Source: Pseudonocardia cypriaca
GTDB taxonomy: Bacteria; Actinomycetota; Actinomycetes; Mycobacteriales; Pseudonocardiaceae
Assembly (NCBI RefSeq): GCF_006717045.1
Contig: NZ_VFPH01000002.1
Coordinates: forward strand, 2,852,001 to 2,916,000
Reading direction: 5' to 3'
DNA length: 64,000 nucleotides
Within the stretch, counting starts at the first letter, position 1. Every line of letters starts with the position of its first letter. Below are positions 8,743-17,428 of the stretch, one piece after another. The position numbers and the translations under genes are program-made. The notes beneath the pieces are model-generated. The model was given only the letters and a program-made list of their open reading frames with translations. It was not told the origin of the DNA and made no database searches.

Positions 8743-9338
8743 TCGGACCGCTCCTGCGGGCTGTGCTCGTGGGCGCCGCCGTCGCCGTGCTGGCGGCGTG
8801 CGGCGCCCCGCCGTCCGGGACCGCCGCTCCGGCGGCGGCCCCGGCCGCGCCGGCGAAGAGCATCGCGCCCCCGGCAGCCGCCTCACCGACAGCACCGGTC
8901 GCGCTCACCGTCCCCGCGCTCGGTGTGCAGACCGGCCAGCTGCTCGGGCTCGGCATCGACCCGGCCGGCGCCCTCGAGGTGCCCCCGGACGCCACGACGG
9001 CCGGCTGGTTCACCCTCGCCCCCACCCCGGGCTCCCCCGGGCCCGCCGTCATCGCGGGGCACGTCGACTACAAGGGCACGCCCGGCGTCTTCCAGCGGCT
9101 GGGCGAGCTGAAGCCGGGCGAGGAGGTGACGGTCGCCCGCGCCGACGGGTCGACCGCCGTGTTCGAGACCTACCTCGTGGAGCGCTACGCCAAGGCGCAG
9201 TTCCCGACCGAACGCGTCTACGGCAACACGGCAGGCCCTGAGCTGCGGCTCATCACCTGCGGTGGGGCGTTCGACAGCGGGAGTGGCCACTACCAGGACA
9301 ACGTGGTGGCGTACGCCCGGCTGGTGAGGGTCGCCTGA
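8739..9338 (+). CDS. Class F sortase
   Basis: 199 residues from a GTG overlapping the previous stop by four bases. The N-terminus is a short hydrophobic segment ending in a lipobox-like LAAC, then an Ala/Pro-rich spacer. The sortase barrel carries the catalytic His in VIAGHVDYKG, Cys in LRLITCGGAF and Arg in NVVAYARLVR. Class F enzymes are the short actinobacterial sortases that cleave LPXTG-like signals. An LPVTG-ending protein occurs at 57886-58824 in this window, but without a normal sorting tail. Confidence 0.88.
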   Translation: MIGPLLRAVLVGAAVAVLAACGAPPSGTAAPAAAPAAPAKSIAPPAAASPTAPVALTVPALGVQTGQLLGLGIDPAGALEVPPDATTAGWFTLAPTPGSPGPAVIAGHVDYKGTPGVFQRLGELKPGEEVTVARADGSTAVFETYLVERYAKAQFPTERVYGNTAGPELRLITCGGAFDSGSGHYQDNVVAYARLVRVA

Positions 9339-9374
9339 GTGTTCGCCCCTGCGGCGGCGGTGGACGATGGGGCG

Positions 9375-9575
9375 ATGAAGGTCGTCGTCGACTTCGATCT
9401 CTGCGAATCCAACGCCGTCTGCATGGGCATCGCCCCTGAGGTCTTCGAGGTGCGGGAGGACGACTTCCTCTACGTCCTCGACGAGCACCCGCCCGAGGAG
9501 CTGCGGCCGACGCTGGAGCAGGCCGTGGTGTCCTGCCCGCGGGCGGCGATCAGGCTCGTCGAGGACGATAGCTAG
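9375..9575 (+). CDS. 3Fe-4S ferredoxin of the P450-partner type
   Basis: 66 residues starting MKVVVDFDLCESNAVCMG. The pattern Cys-x5-Cys and a later Cys-Pro (VVSCPRAAI) matches small actinobacterial ferredoxins that feed cytochromes P450 or other oxygenases. No P450 or reductase lies next to it here; the following gene is an acyl-CoA synthetase on the same strand. The ATG at 9375 is chosen because the conserved first strand begins there. Confidence 0.85.
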   Translation: MKVVVDFDLCESNAVCMGIAPEVFEVREDDFLYVLDEHPPEELRPTLEQAVVSCPRAAIRLVEDDS

Positions 9576-9748
9576 TGCCCCACCCCGGAAGGTTCACCAC
9601 GTAACTCGGCGCCCCGGACGCCCAGCTGCGCGCCGACCTTCCGGGGCGGGGCACCAGCGGCGTTCGGCTCGCATTCTCCCGGGCGGTGGTTGTCGCGGCG
9701 CGCACCAGCGCCGAGGATCAGGGCACCCCCGCGCAAGGAGGCGAGCCG

Positions 9749-11356
9749 ATGACCGCCGTCTGGCACACCCCACTCACGCCGCTGGCGTTCCTCCAGCGCT
9801 CCGCCGAGGTCTTCCCCGACAAGACCGCGATCGTCTACGGCGACCGCCGGCACACCTACGCGGAGTTCGCGGCAGAGGTCACCCGGGTGGCGCACGCGCT
9901 GCGCGGGTCCGGGATCATGCCCGGCGACCGGGTTGCCTACCTGCTGCCCAACGTCCCCGAGATGCTGGTGGCGCACTTCGCCGTGCCGCTCGCGGGCGCG
10001 GTGCTCGTCGCGATCAACACGCGGCTCGCCACGGAGGAGGTGCGCTACATCCTCGACCATTCCGGCGCGAAGCTGCTGGTCGTGGACGCGGCGCTGTACC
10101 CGACGGTGGCGCCCCTCTCGCGCCGCCTCAAGACGGTCGAGGAGATCGTCACGATCGTCGACCCGGCCGCGTCCGGCGACGGCACCGGCAGCGGGGTCAC
10201 CTACGACGACCTGCTCGCCCGGGGCAACGACGAGCCGCTCGCATGGGAGGTGTCCGACGAGACGAGCTGCATCTCGATCAACTACACCTCCGGGACGACC
10301 GGGCGGCCGAAGGGCGTGCAGTACTCGCACCGCGGCGCGTACCTGAACTCCTTCGGCGAGGTCGTGCACTCGGGGCACACGTTCGACAGCGTGTACCTCT
10401 GGACGCTGCCGATGTTCCACTGCAACGGCTGGTGCACCCCGTGGGCGCTCACGGCGGTGGGCGGCACGCACGTGTGCCTGCGCGAGGTGCGCGGTGACGT
10501 CGTCTGGCGGTTGATCCGCGAGCACGGCGTCACGCACCTGAACGGCGCCCCGACCGTCGTCACCGCGATCCTGCGCGCACCTGAGGCCACCGAGCTGGAC
10601 CGCCCGATCACGATCACGACGGCTGGCGCGCCGCCCAGTCCGACCACGATCGGGCACGCCGAGCGGATGGGCTTCCGGATCGTGCACGTCTACGGGCTCA
10701 CCGAGACCTACGGGCCGTACTCGGTGAACCAGTACCAGCGCGCGTGGGACGACCTCCCGCCCGAGGAGCGGGCCGCGAAGCAGGCCCGCCAGGGCGTCGG
10801 GATGGTGTGTGCCGACAAGGTGCGCGTGGTCGACGAGCGGATGAACGACGTCCCCGCCGACGCCATGACGATGGGCGAGGTCGTGATGCGCGGCAACAAC
10901 GTGATGCTCGGCTACTTCGACGACCCGGTCGCCACCGAGGCCGCGTTCGCGGGCGGCTGGTTCCACTCGGGCGACCTCGGGGTTCTGCACCCCGACGGCT
11001 ACGTCGAGCTGCGCGACCGCGCCAAGGACGTGATCATCTCCGGCGGGGAGAACATCTCGACGATCGAGGTCGAGCAGGCCGTCGTGTCCCACCCCGCGGT
11101 GCTGGAGGCGGCCGTCATCGGCGTGCCGGACGAGCAGTGGGGCGAGCGCCCGAAGGCGTTCGTGGTGCTCGCCGACGGGCAGACCGCCACCCCGGAGGAG
11201 CTGATCGAGCACGTCAAGGGCCGTATCGCGCGGTTCAAGGCGCCGAAGGTGGTCGAGCTGGTCGAGCAGCTGCCGAAGACGTCCACGGGCAAGGTCCAGA
11301 AGTTCGAGCTGCGTGAGAAGGAGTGGTCGGGTGAGCAGTCCCGCATCCGCGGGTGA
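9749..11356 (+). CDS. Fatty-acyl-CoA synthetase (FadD-like, AMP-forming)
   Basis: 535 residues from an ATG eight bases after AAGGAGG, a near-ideal ribosome binding site. The AMP-binding P-loop YTSGTTGRPKG is near residue 178, YGLTETYGPY near 320, the hinge DRAKDVIISGGENIS near 430, and the catalytic Lys in TSTGKVQK near 510. These place it with medium/long-chain fatty acyl-CoA ligases (FadD35/AlkK-like). Its last 26 bases overlap the next small gene. The chain length preference cannot be read from sequence. Confidence 0.88.
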   Translation: MTAVWHTPLTPLAFLQRSAEVFPDKTAIVYGDRRHTYAEFAAEVTRVAHALRGSGIMPGDRVAYLLPNVPEMLVAHFAVPLAGAVLVAINTRLATEEVRYILDHSGAKLLVVDAALYPTVAPLSRRLKTVEEIVTIVDPAASGDGTGSGVTYDDLLARGNDEPLAWEVSDETSCISINYTSGTTGRPKGVQYSHRGAYLNSFGEVVHSGHTFDSVYLWTLPMFHCNGWCTPWALTAVGGTHVCLREVRGDVVWRLIREHGVTHLNGAPTVVTAILRAPEATELDRPITITTAGAPPSPTTIGHAERMGFRIVHVYGLTETYGPYSVNQYQRAWDDLPPEERAAKQARQGVGMVCADKVRVVDERMNDVPADAMTMGEVVMRGNNVMLGYFDDPVATEAAFAGGWFHSGDLGVLHPDGYVELRDRAKDVIISGGENISTIEVEQAVVSHPAVLEAAVIGVPDEQWGERPKAFVVLADGQTATPEELIEHVKGRIARFKAPKVVELVEQLPKTSTGKVQKFELREKEWSGEQSRIRG

Positions 11357-11705
11357 GATCGCCGACCGGCTCTTCTCCCGCCACGAGGCCGTGCGGTACG
11401 TGGCGGTGCTGGACGGCTCGCAGCTGACGTTGCGCGAGCGGGCCGGCCTCGCGGACGCGTCCGAGGCCGAGTCCGACCGCTACGAGGAGCTGCTGGTCAA
11501 CCCCACCCTGCTCACGCTGGCCACGCGGCGCGGCGAGATCGACTGCGGCGGCCTCGGCTACCTGGTCGTCGGGTACGGCAACTTCCAGCAGCTGGTGGTG
11601 CCGACGCGCGCCGGGCACGTGTCGGTCGCGGTCGAGCACGGCGCCGATCCGCTCGCGGTGCTCCGTGACGTCGAGGAGCTCCTCGAGCCGCCGCGGGTGG
11701 AGTGA
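11331..11705 (+). CDS. Small protein, possibly roadblock/LC7-like, overlapping the acyl-CoA synthetase gene
   Basis: 124 residues from a GTG at 11331, with AAGGAG upstream inside the preceding gene. The 26-base overlap implies coupled translation. It reads as one alpha/beta domain: helix IADRLFSRHEAVRYVAVLDG, an SRYEEL-like helix with LVNPTLLTLATRRG, strand YLVVGYGNFQQLVVPT, then VSVAVEHGADPLAVL. That topology recalls roadblock or profilin-like folds, but no motif is diagnostic, so the family call is tentative. Confidence 0.68.
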   Translation: MSSPASAGEIADRLFSRHEAVRYVAVLDGSQLTLRERAGLADASEAESDRYEELLVNPTLLTLATRRGEIDCGGLGYLVVGYGNFQQLVVPTRAGHVSVAVEHGADPLAVLRDVEELLEPPRVE

Positions 11706-11741
11706 CGGGCATCGTCCCCGATCTCCGTTAGCATTGCTCAT

Positions 11742-12911
11742 ATGGCTCGTCCCGTACGAGCGGCTGTCGGCGCCGTCACCACGACGACGGCGTCCGTGCT
11801 GCCGGTCTTCCTGACCGGCGCGCTGACGGTGCAGATCTCCGCTGAGCTGGGGTTCGACCCGGCAGGCCTCGGCCTCGTCGTCGCCCTGTACTTCGGGATC
11901 AGCGCGGTGGCGTCACTGCCGTGCGGCTGGTTGGTCGAGCGGTACGGAGCCGGGCCGACGAGCCGGATCGCAGTGCTCGGCACTGCATGCGCGATGTCCG
12001 CGATCGCGGTGTTCGCACGGTCCTACCCGGCACTGGTCGCCATGCTGCTGTGCTGCGCGTGGTGCAACGTGCTGGGCCAGCTCTCGTCGAACCTCACGCT
12101 CGCCAGGCACGTACCGACCTCCCGGCTGGGGCTCTCCTTCGGCGTCAAGCAGGCGGCGATCCCGATCGCGACGCTGCTGTCGGGGGCGGCGGTGCCGGCG
12201 ATCGCGCTGACGATCGGCTGGCGCTGGGCCTACCTCATCGCGACCGGGCTCGCCCTCGGCGCGTTGCTGCTGACGCCGCGCGGGTCGGACGGCCGGCAGC
12301 GGACCTCGGCGGCACGGGGCGAGCGAGCGACGGCAGCCCTGAGCGTCATCGGGCTGGCGGCCGGGTTCGGCGCGGGTGCCGCGACCGCGCTCGGGATCTT
12401 CCTCGTCGCGGCGGCCGTCGACCGCGGCATCGAGGCGGGCCTCGCCGGGCTCACGCTGACGATGGGCAGCGTCGTCGGCCTGACGCTGCGGCTGGTCAAC
12501 GGCTGGCTCGCCGACCGGCGGTCGGGCGGTCACATCGCGGTCGTCGCCGGGAGCCTCGTGCTCGGCGCCGCCGGGGTCGTGCTGCTGGCCGTGCCGGGCA
12601 CATTCGCGCTCGTGACCGGCACCGTGCTGGCCTTCGGGCTCGGCTGGTCGTGGCCGGGCCTGCTGCAGTTCGCGGTGGTGCGGCTGAATCCGGAGGCGCC
12701 CGCGGCGGCCACGTCGATCGTGCAGGTCGGCGTGTACGGCGGCGGGTTCGTGGGGCCGATCGCGTTCGGTTTCATCGCCGCGCACGCATCGTTCCCGGTG
12801 GCATGGCTGGTGAGCGGGGCGGCGATGCTGCTCGCCGGTGTCCTCATGGTGGTCGGGAGGCGGATGCTGATCGCGCATCGCAGCACCGCCGCGCAGCTCG
12901 CGCCATCCTGA
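11742..12911 (+). CDS. MFS transporter
   Basis: 389 residues with about 12 hydrophobic segments. The loop after segment 2 (GWLVERYGAGPTSRIAV) is a weak form of the MFS motif A, and the second half repeats it (NGWLADRRSGG). The type resembles small CynX/NarK-like or generic drug/metabolite exporters in actinobacteria. The gene stands 36 bases after the previous one on the same strand. The substrate is unknown. Confidence 0.85.
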   Translation: MARPVRAAVGAVTTTTASVLPVFLTGALTVQISAELGFDPAGLGLVVALYFGISAVASLPCGWLVERYGAGPTSRIAVLGTACAMSAIAVFARSYPALVAMLLCCAWCNVLGQLSSNLTLARHVPTSRLGLSFGVKQAAIPIATLLSGAAVPAIALTIGWRWAYLIATGLALGALLLTPRGSDGRQRTSAARGERATAALSVIGLAAGFGAGAATALGIFLVAAAVDRGIEAGLAGLTLTMGSVVGLTLRLVNGWLADRRSGGHIAVVAGSLVLGAAGVVLLAVPGTFALVTGTVLAFGLGWSWPGLLQFAVVRLNPEAPAAATSIVQVGVYGGGFVGPIAFGFIAAHASFPVAWLVSGAAMLLAGVLMVVGRRMLIAHRSTAAQLAPS

Positions 12912-13430
12912 TCAGCTGCGCGCCTCCAGGCGCTCCACCAGCAGCGCCAGTGCCTCGCCTGCCGCCGTCACCAGTACCTCCCGCGGTTCGCCGTCCAGGT
13001 CCAGCTGCCGCACCTGCGGTTGCACGCCGTCGTCGACGGCGACGAACACCGTGCCCGGCTCCCGGCCGTCCTGGGCGTCCGGCCCGCCCGCCCCCGTCGC
13101 ACTCACGGCGACGTCCGCCGCGAGGAGCCTGCGCACACCGCTCGCCATGGCTTCCGCGGCCTCCGGGCTCACGACCGGGCCGTCCGGCACGTCGAGCACG
13201 TCGTGCTTGACCTCGCTGGCGTAGGCCACCAGCGAACCCCGGAACCACTCGCTCGCCGACTCCGCAGCGGCCAGCGCGACGGCGATGTTGCCGCCGGTCA
13301 GTGACTCGGCCACGGCCACCGTCACCCCGTGGCGCCGGGCGAGCTCCGCCACCCGCCCGGCCAGCTCCTCGTGGCGCTCGTCGGCCGGTCGCGCGCGTTC
13401 CTGGTCGATCGTCGGCTCCTCTGCCTCCAC
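12912..13430 (-). CDS. CinA C-terminal domain protein (nicotinamide-nucleotide amidase type)
   Basis: 172 residues, the length of stand-alone CinA C-terminal (PncC) proteins that deamidate nicotinamide mononucleotide in pyridine nucleotide recycling. Motifs are VAVAESLTGGNIA, SLVAYASEVKHDVLDV, and SATGAGGPD; all are family signatures. The start is the GTG at 13430; the following 20 residues are an acidic extension before the domain. It is 28 bases downstream of the DUF72 gene on the same strand and converges with the MFS gene. Confidence 0.86.
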   Translation of the reverse strand: MEAEEPTIDQERARPADERHEELAGRVAELARRHGVTVAVAESLTGGNIAVALAAAESASEWFRGSLVAYASEVKHDVLDVPDGPVVSPEAAEAMASGVRRLLAADVAVSATGAGGPDAQDGREPGTVFVAVDDGVQPQVRQLDLDGEPREVLVTAAGEALALLVERLEARS

Positions 13431-13458
13431 GACGGCCCCGTACCCCGTCCGTGGCACG

Positions 13459-14343
13459 TCAACCCGCGCGCAGCCGCTCCTCGAGGGCGATCGCGTCGTA
13501 GGGGGCGTGCACCTTGACGTCGTTGTCGAAGTAGACGAACACGTCACGGCCCGCCGGCTCCGAGCGCCCGGGCGCGGCCACCGTGAACTCCCCCGTCGGC
13601 GCCTCCCCCGCTCGCCACGCCAACATCTTCGCCGCCCACGCATCCAGCGCATCGGGGGTGTAGCCGCTCGTGTAGAGTTCGGTGTCGCCGTGCAGCCGGA
13701 CGTACACGAAGTCCGCCGTCACGTCCTCGAGGTGCGGCCACGTGCCCGCCGTGTCCGCCACCACGAGGGCGACCTCCTGCTCCCGCAGCAGCTCCACGAA
13801 CTCCGCGCGGCAGAACGTCGGGTGCCGCACCTCCAGGGCGTGCCGCAGTGGCCGGTCGGCGTCGGTTTCGGTGTGCGCTCGGCCGTCGAGCCGCTCGTCA
13901 TGCCTGGTCGCGAGCTCGACGGCGGCTCCGGTACTGCGCGGGAGCATGCGCAGGAAGGGCTCGATCCGCGCGGGGTCGAAGCGCATGCGCGGCGGCAGCT
14001 GCCACAGCACCGGTCCGAGCTTCGGGCCGAGCGCCAGCACCCCGGAGGCGAAGAAGTTGGCCAGCGGTGCCTCGACGTCGCGCAGCTGCTTGAGGTGGGT
14101 GATGAACCTCCCGCCCTTCACCGAGAACACGAAGCCGTCTGGCGTCTCGGCGGCCCACATCCGGTAGGACTCGGGGCGTTGCAGCGAGTAGAACGACCCG
14201 TTGATCTCGATGCTGCTCACCTGCCGCGAGAGGTACTCCAGCTCGCGGCGCTGGGCCAGGCCTTTCGGGTAGAACGTGCCGCGCCAGGGCGGGTAGCGCC
14301 ACCCCGACGTCCCGACCCACGTCCGTGCCACCCGCGCGAGCAT
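13459..14343 (-). CDS. DUF72 family protein (YecE-like)
   Basis: 294 residues. It has the hallmarks of DUF72: WVGTSGWRYPPWRGTFYP at the start, SIEINGSFYSLQRPESY, FVFSVKGGRFITHLKQL, VLWQLPPRMRFD, and the C-terminal DVFVYFDNDVKVHAPYDA. The fold is a TIM barrel; the biochemical role is unknown. The start ATG (14343) is 25 bases from the start of the divergent SDR gene, so both promoters are very compact or the transcripts overlap. Confidence 0.87.
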   Translation of the reverse strand: MLARVARTWVGTSGWRYPPWRGTFYPKGLAQRRELEYLSRQVSSIEINGSFYSLQRPESYRMWAAETPDGFVFSVKGGRFITHLKQLRDVEAPLANFFASGVLALGPKLGPVLWQLPPRMRFDPARIEPFLRMLPRSTGAAVELATRHDERLDGRAHTETDADRPLRHALEVRHPTFCRAEFVELLREQEVALVVADTAGTWPHLEDVTADFVYVRLHGDTELYTSGYTPDALDAWAAKMLAWRAGEAPTGEFTVAAPGRSEPAGRDVFVYFDNDVKVHAPYDAIALEERLRAG

Positions 14344-14368
14344 TCCAGGACGGGGGCAGGATGGCCGG

Positions 14369-15049
14369 GTGGATGCAGCGATCGTGACGGGCGCCGCCGG
14401 GGCCCTCGGGCACGCCGTGGTGGCGGAGTTCCGCGCCGCAGGCCGTCCGGTGGTGGCGCTGGACCGACCAGGGGAGCGGCTCGAGAAGCTCGGCGCGCAG
14501 GACGGCGTGCACGCCGTCCCCGTCGACCTCGCCGACCGGGCAGCGGTGCACGCGGCGTTCGCCGAGGTCGACGCGCTGCCGGTCACCCCGGGCGCACTGG
14601 TCGCGCTCGCAGGCGGGTTCGTGCCGGGCAACCTCGCCGAGGTCGACGAGGAGCAGCTCGACGGGCTATGGCGCTCCAACTTCGGCTCCGCCCTGTGGGC
14701 GGCGCAGGCGGTGGCGCCACGGCTCGCCGCACGCGGCGGGGGCGCGATCGTCACGGTCGGGTCGCGCACGGCGGTGAGCGGCGCCGCCACGGTGGCCCAC
14801 GCCACGAGCAAGGCAGCGGTCGTCCGGCTCACCACGCTGCTGGCCGAGGAGCTGCGGGCCGACCGCATCCGGGTCAACGCGGTGCTGCCCTCGACGATCG
14901 ACACGCCCGCCAACCGCACCTGGATGACGCCGAAGCAGGTCGAGCGGGCGGTCGCGCCGGAGGCGATCGCGAAGGTCATCGCGTTCCTCTGCGGTCCCGA
15001 CGCCGCGCCGATCAGCGGCGCCGCGATCCCGGTGTACGGCGATGCCTGA
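14369..15049 (+). CDS. SDR-family protein with a substituted active-site tyrosine
   Basis: 226 residues from a GTG. The Rossmann glycine motif TGAAGALG is intact at residue 7, and the catalytic Ser lies in VGSRTAV. At the YxxxK position the sequence reads HATSK, so His replaces the catalytic Tyr while the Lys is kept. The C-terminal strand SGAAIPVYGDA is normal. The substitution suggests altered chemistry or a binding-only role. It overlaps the serine hydrolase start by eight bases, so the two are translationally coupled. Confidence 0.83.
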   Translation: MDAAIVTGAAGALGHAVVAEFRAAGRPVVALDRPGERLEKLGAQDGVHAVPVDLADRAAVHAAFAEVDALPVTPGALVALAGGFVPGNLAEVDEEQLDGLWRSNFGSALWAAQAVAPRLAARGGGAIVTVGSRTAVSGAATVAHATSKAAVVRLTTLLAEELRADRIRVNAVLPSTIDTPANRTWMTPKQVERAVAPEAIAKVIAFLCGPDAAPISGAAIPVYGDA

Positions 15050-15860
15050 GCTGCGGACGGCCGTCGGCGCCGTGCTCGACTGGCCGGTGGACCACGTCGC
15101 CGCAGCGGTGGTCGGACCATCCGGGGTGCGCGCCACCGCGGGCGACACCGAGCGGGAGTTCAAGCTCGCGTCCGTGACCAAGCCGCTCGCCGCGTACGCG
15201 GTGCTCGTGGCGGTCGAGGAGGGCGCGGTCGAGTGGGACACGCCGGCCGGCCCGGAGGGCTCGACGGTCCGCCACCTCGCCGCCCACACATCGGGCCTCT
15301 CGTTCGCCGACGGCGTGCAGCAGGCGAAGCCCGGAACGAGGCGGATCTACTCCAACGTCGGGTTCGAGGTGCTGGGCGAGACCGTCGCCGAGGCCGCCGG
15401 GATGCCGTTCGACCGCTATCTGCACGAAGCCGTACTCGCCCCGCTCGGGATGGCGGAGACCCGGCTGGAGGGCTCCCCCGCCGCCGGCGCCGTGTCGACG
15501 GCGGCCGACCTGGTCAGGTTCGCGACCGAGCTGCTCTCGCCAACCCTCGTGGACCGCGCCACCCTCGACGAGGCCACCAACGTCGCCTTCCCCGGGCTCG
15601 ACGGCATCCTCCCCGGCTACGGCCGGCAGAAGCCCAACGACTGGGGCCTCGGCTTCGAGATCCGCGACGGCAAGTCACCCCATTGGACCGGCGCGAACAG
15701 CTCACCCCGCACCTTCGGCCACTTCGGCCAGTCCGGCACGTTCCTGTGGGTCGACCCCGATGCGCAGGCCGCCTGCGTGGTGCTGACGGACCGGGACTTC
15801 AGCAAGTGGGCGGTCGAAGCCTGGCCGCGGTACACGGACGGGGTCCTCGCCGCCTTGTGA
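15042..15860 (+). CDS. Serine hydrolase of the beta-lactamase/EstB class C family
   Basis: 272 residues. The three class C motifs are present: SVTK (Ser nucleophile and Lys) near residue 44, YSN near 104, and HFGQSG near 228. There is no signal peptide, so a cytoplasmic esterase or peptidase is more likely than a true beta-lactamase. The gene overlaps the SDR gene before it and is followed at once by a long hairpin. Confidence 0.87.
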   Translation: MPELRTAVGAVLDWPVDHVAAAVVGPSGVRATAGDTEREFKLASVTKPLAAYAVLVAVEEGAVEWDTPAGPEGSTVRHLAAHTSGLSFADGVQQAKPGTRRIYSNVGFEVLGETVAEAAGMPFDRYLHEAVLAPLGMAETRLEGSPAAGAVSTAADLVRFATELLSPTLVDRATLDEATNVAFPGLDGILPGYGRQKPNDWGLGFEIRDGKSPHWTGANSSPRTFGHFGQSGTFLWVDPDAQAACVVLTDRDFSKWAVEAWPRYTDGVLAAL

Positions 15861-15919
15861 TTCCGACGAACGGCGCGTTCGTCGGTACCTATCCGACGAA
15901 CGCGCCGTTCGTCAGAATC
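15859..15919. terminator. Long hairpin between convergent genes, bidirectional terminator
   Basis: Arms 15859-15885 and 15893-15919 pair over 27 bases with a single mismatch around a 7-base loop (TACCTAT). Each arm is also self-complementary (CGACGAACG / CGTTCGTCG), so the sequence can fold as one long or two short hairpins. It sits exactly between the stop codons of the + serine hydrolase and the - HTH gene, overlapping both ends. Confidence 0.7.
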
Positions 15920-16217
15920 AGGTCTTGCTTCGCCCCTGACGGGGCGAGCGCTCGTCGCCCGGGTCCGGGGGCAGGTAGGGGCGCGCCCAGCTGTAGACCG
16001 TGGTCATCGGCAGGCCCACCAGCTCGGCGATGCGGGGCCACGACAGGCGGTCCCGGCCGTACAGCTCGGCGAGCAGGCGGCCGGTGCGCTCCGGCCCGAG
16101 CCTGGTGAGCTCGCCGGAGGCGCGGGCCGCCTCGATCAGTTCCTCGTCCGACAGGTCCTGGACATCCCGCGCGAGCAGGCGGGCGAGTTCCGCGAGCCGC
16201 TCGGCGTCCTGAGGCAC
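15918..16217 (-). CDS. Small helix-turn-helix protein
   Basis: 99 residues. The N-terminal half is helical (ERLAELARLLARDVQDL). The centre holds a helix-turn-helix of the sigma region 4 or resolvase type: LSWPRIAELVGLPMTTVYSW. The C-terminus is basic (GDERSPRQGRSKT). The stop codon lies inside the terminator hairpin. It is divergent from the 92-residue gene at 16268, with a 50-base gap that has a CTTTC..GAAAG inverted repeat and could be its operator. Confidence 0.75.
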   Translation of the reverse strand: MPQDAERLAELARLLARDVQDLSDEELIEAARASGELTRLGPERTGRLLAELYGRDRLSWPRIAELVGLPMTTVYSWARPYLPPDPGDERSPRQGRSKT

Positions 16218-16267
16218 GTGCCCGAAGCTAGTTGCGAAATCTTTCCGATTCTGAAAGCATCACCCGC

Positions 16268-16546
16268 GTGGTGACCAGCGGCACTGCATCGGGACACGTC
16301 GTCTACTCCGTCCACACCGCCCGGCCCGGCGAGATCGGGTCCGTCGAGATCGTGTTCACCAGCGAGCAGGAGGCCCGGGCGTACGCGCGGGACCGATCGC
16401 GGGACTGGCGGATCACCTCGGCCAGCGTCACGCGGTTCACGGTGGGCGAGCTGGGCACCAGGTACCCGGTCGGCTGGTTCGTCGACGGGACGGAGCAGGG
16501 CGAGCACTGGAACCGGCAGCTGTACCCGACGGACGGGTCCCACTGA
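16268..16546 (+). CDS. Small hypothetical protein
   Basis: About 92 residues from the first of two tandem GTG codons (16268, 16271); an upstream TTG is less likely. It reads TASGHVVYSVHTARPGEIG, then FTSEQEARAYARDRSRDWR, and ends in GWFVDGTEQGEHWNRQLYP. It looks like one small alpha/beta domain without signal peptide. It is divergent from the HTH gene and 36 bases before the metallo-hydrolase gene. I do not recognise the family. Confidence 0.65.
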   Translation: MVTSGTASGHVVYSVHTARPGEIGSVEIVFTSEQEARAYARDRSRDWRITSASVTRFTVGELGTRYPVGWFVDGTEQGEHWNRQLYPTDGSH

Positions 16547-16582
16547 AGCGCCGGGGCGCACGGAATCGGGGAACATCGCCGC

Positions 16583-17377
16583 ATGCGCATCGGCGAGCTG
16601 CACCTGCACCCGGTCTCGGACGGCACGTTCGTGGCCCGGCCGGCGTACTTCGGCCCGCACGTGCCGCCGTCGGCCCACCCGGAGCTGTTCGACCGGCACG
16701 GCGCGGCGTGGCTGCCGCTCGGCTGCTTCCTGGTGCGGTCCGGGGACCGGCTCGTGCTCGTCGACACCGGGGAGGGGCCCGACTCCGACGAGCTGCCGCA
16801 CGGGATGCGGATCGTCGGGGGCCAGCTGCTCACCGGGTTGCGGGCGCTCGGAGTCACACCCGCGGACGTCACCGACGTCGTCTGCACGCACCTGCACAGC
16901 GATCACGTGGGCTGGCTCTTCGACCTCGACGCCCGGCCGGTCTTCGCCCGTGCGACGGTCTGGTACGGCGCGGGTGACGATGGCCACTTCGTGCACGGGC
17001 CGGGCCGGATGCGCGAGCACGTCCGGCGGGGGTTCACCGACGGCGGGCGGACCCGTCCGATCGACCGCGACACGGTGGTGGCGCCGGGCGTCACGGCGGT
17101 GCTCGCGCCGGGGCACACACCGGGCCACCTGTGCGTGGTGCTCTCCTCGGGACGGGAGCGCGCGTTGCTGCTCGGCGACGCCGTGACCTGCCCCGTCCAG
17201 CTGGACGAGGCGAGCTGGCACTCGATGGGAGACGTCGACCCGGCCCTCGCCGACCGGACGCGGCAGCGGCTGTGGCGCGAGCTGGAGGACCCGGGGATCG
17301 TCGGTGTCGGCTCGCACTTCCCGGAGCTGCGGTTCGGCCGGGTGCTCGCCGGAGCCGGTCGCCACTGGTCGACCTGA
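16583..17377 (+). CDS. MBL-fold metallo-hydrolase
   Basis: 264 residues. The zinc motif HLHSDHVG (HxHxDH) is near residue 104, followed by FVHGPGRM, the third ligand His in APGHTPGHLCV near 178, and the bridging Asp in LLLGDAVTC. The C-terminal SHFPELRFGRV matches AttM/quorum-quenching-like and related lactonase or sulfatase-like members. The cytoplasmic substrate is unknown. All metal ligands appear intact. Confidence 0.88.
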   Translation: MRIGELHLHPVSDGTFVARPAYFGPHVPPSAHPELFDRHGAAWLPLGCFLVRSGDRLVLVDTGEGPDSDELPHGMRIVGGQLLTGLRALGVTPADVTDVVCTHLHSDHVGWLFDLDARPVFARATVWYGAGDDGHFVHGPGRMREHVRRGFTDGGRTRPIDRDTVVAPGVTAVLAPGHTPGHLCVVLSSGRERALLLGDAVTCPVQLDEASWHSMGDVDPALADRTRQRLWRELEDPGIVGVGSHFPELRFGRVLAGAGRHWST

Positions 17378-17428
17378 ACCGATCTCCGCCGCCGGGAATC
17401 ATCCCCGGGGGTCACCCGTTGTACAGCC

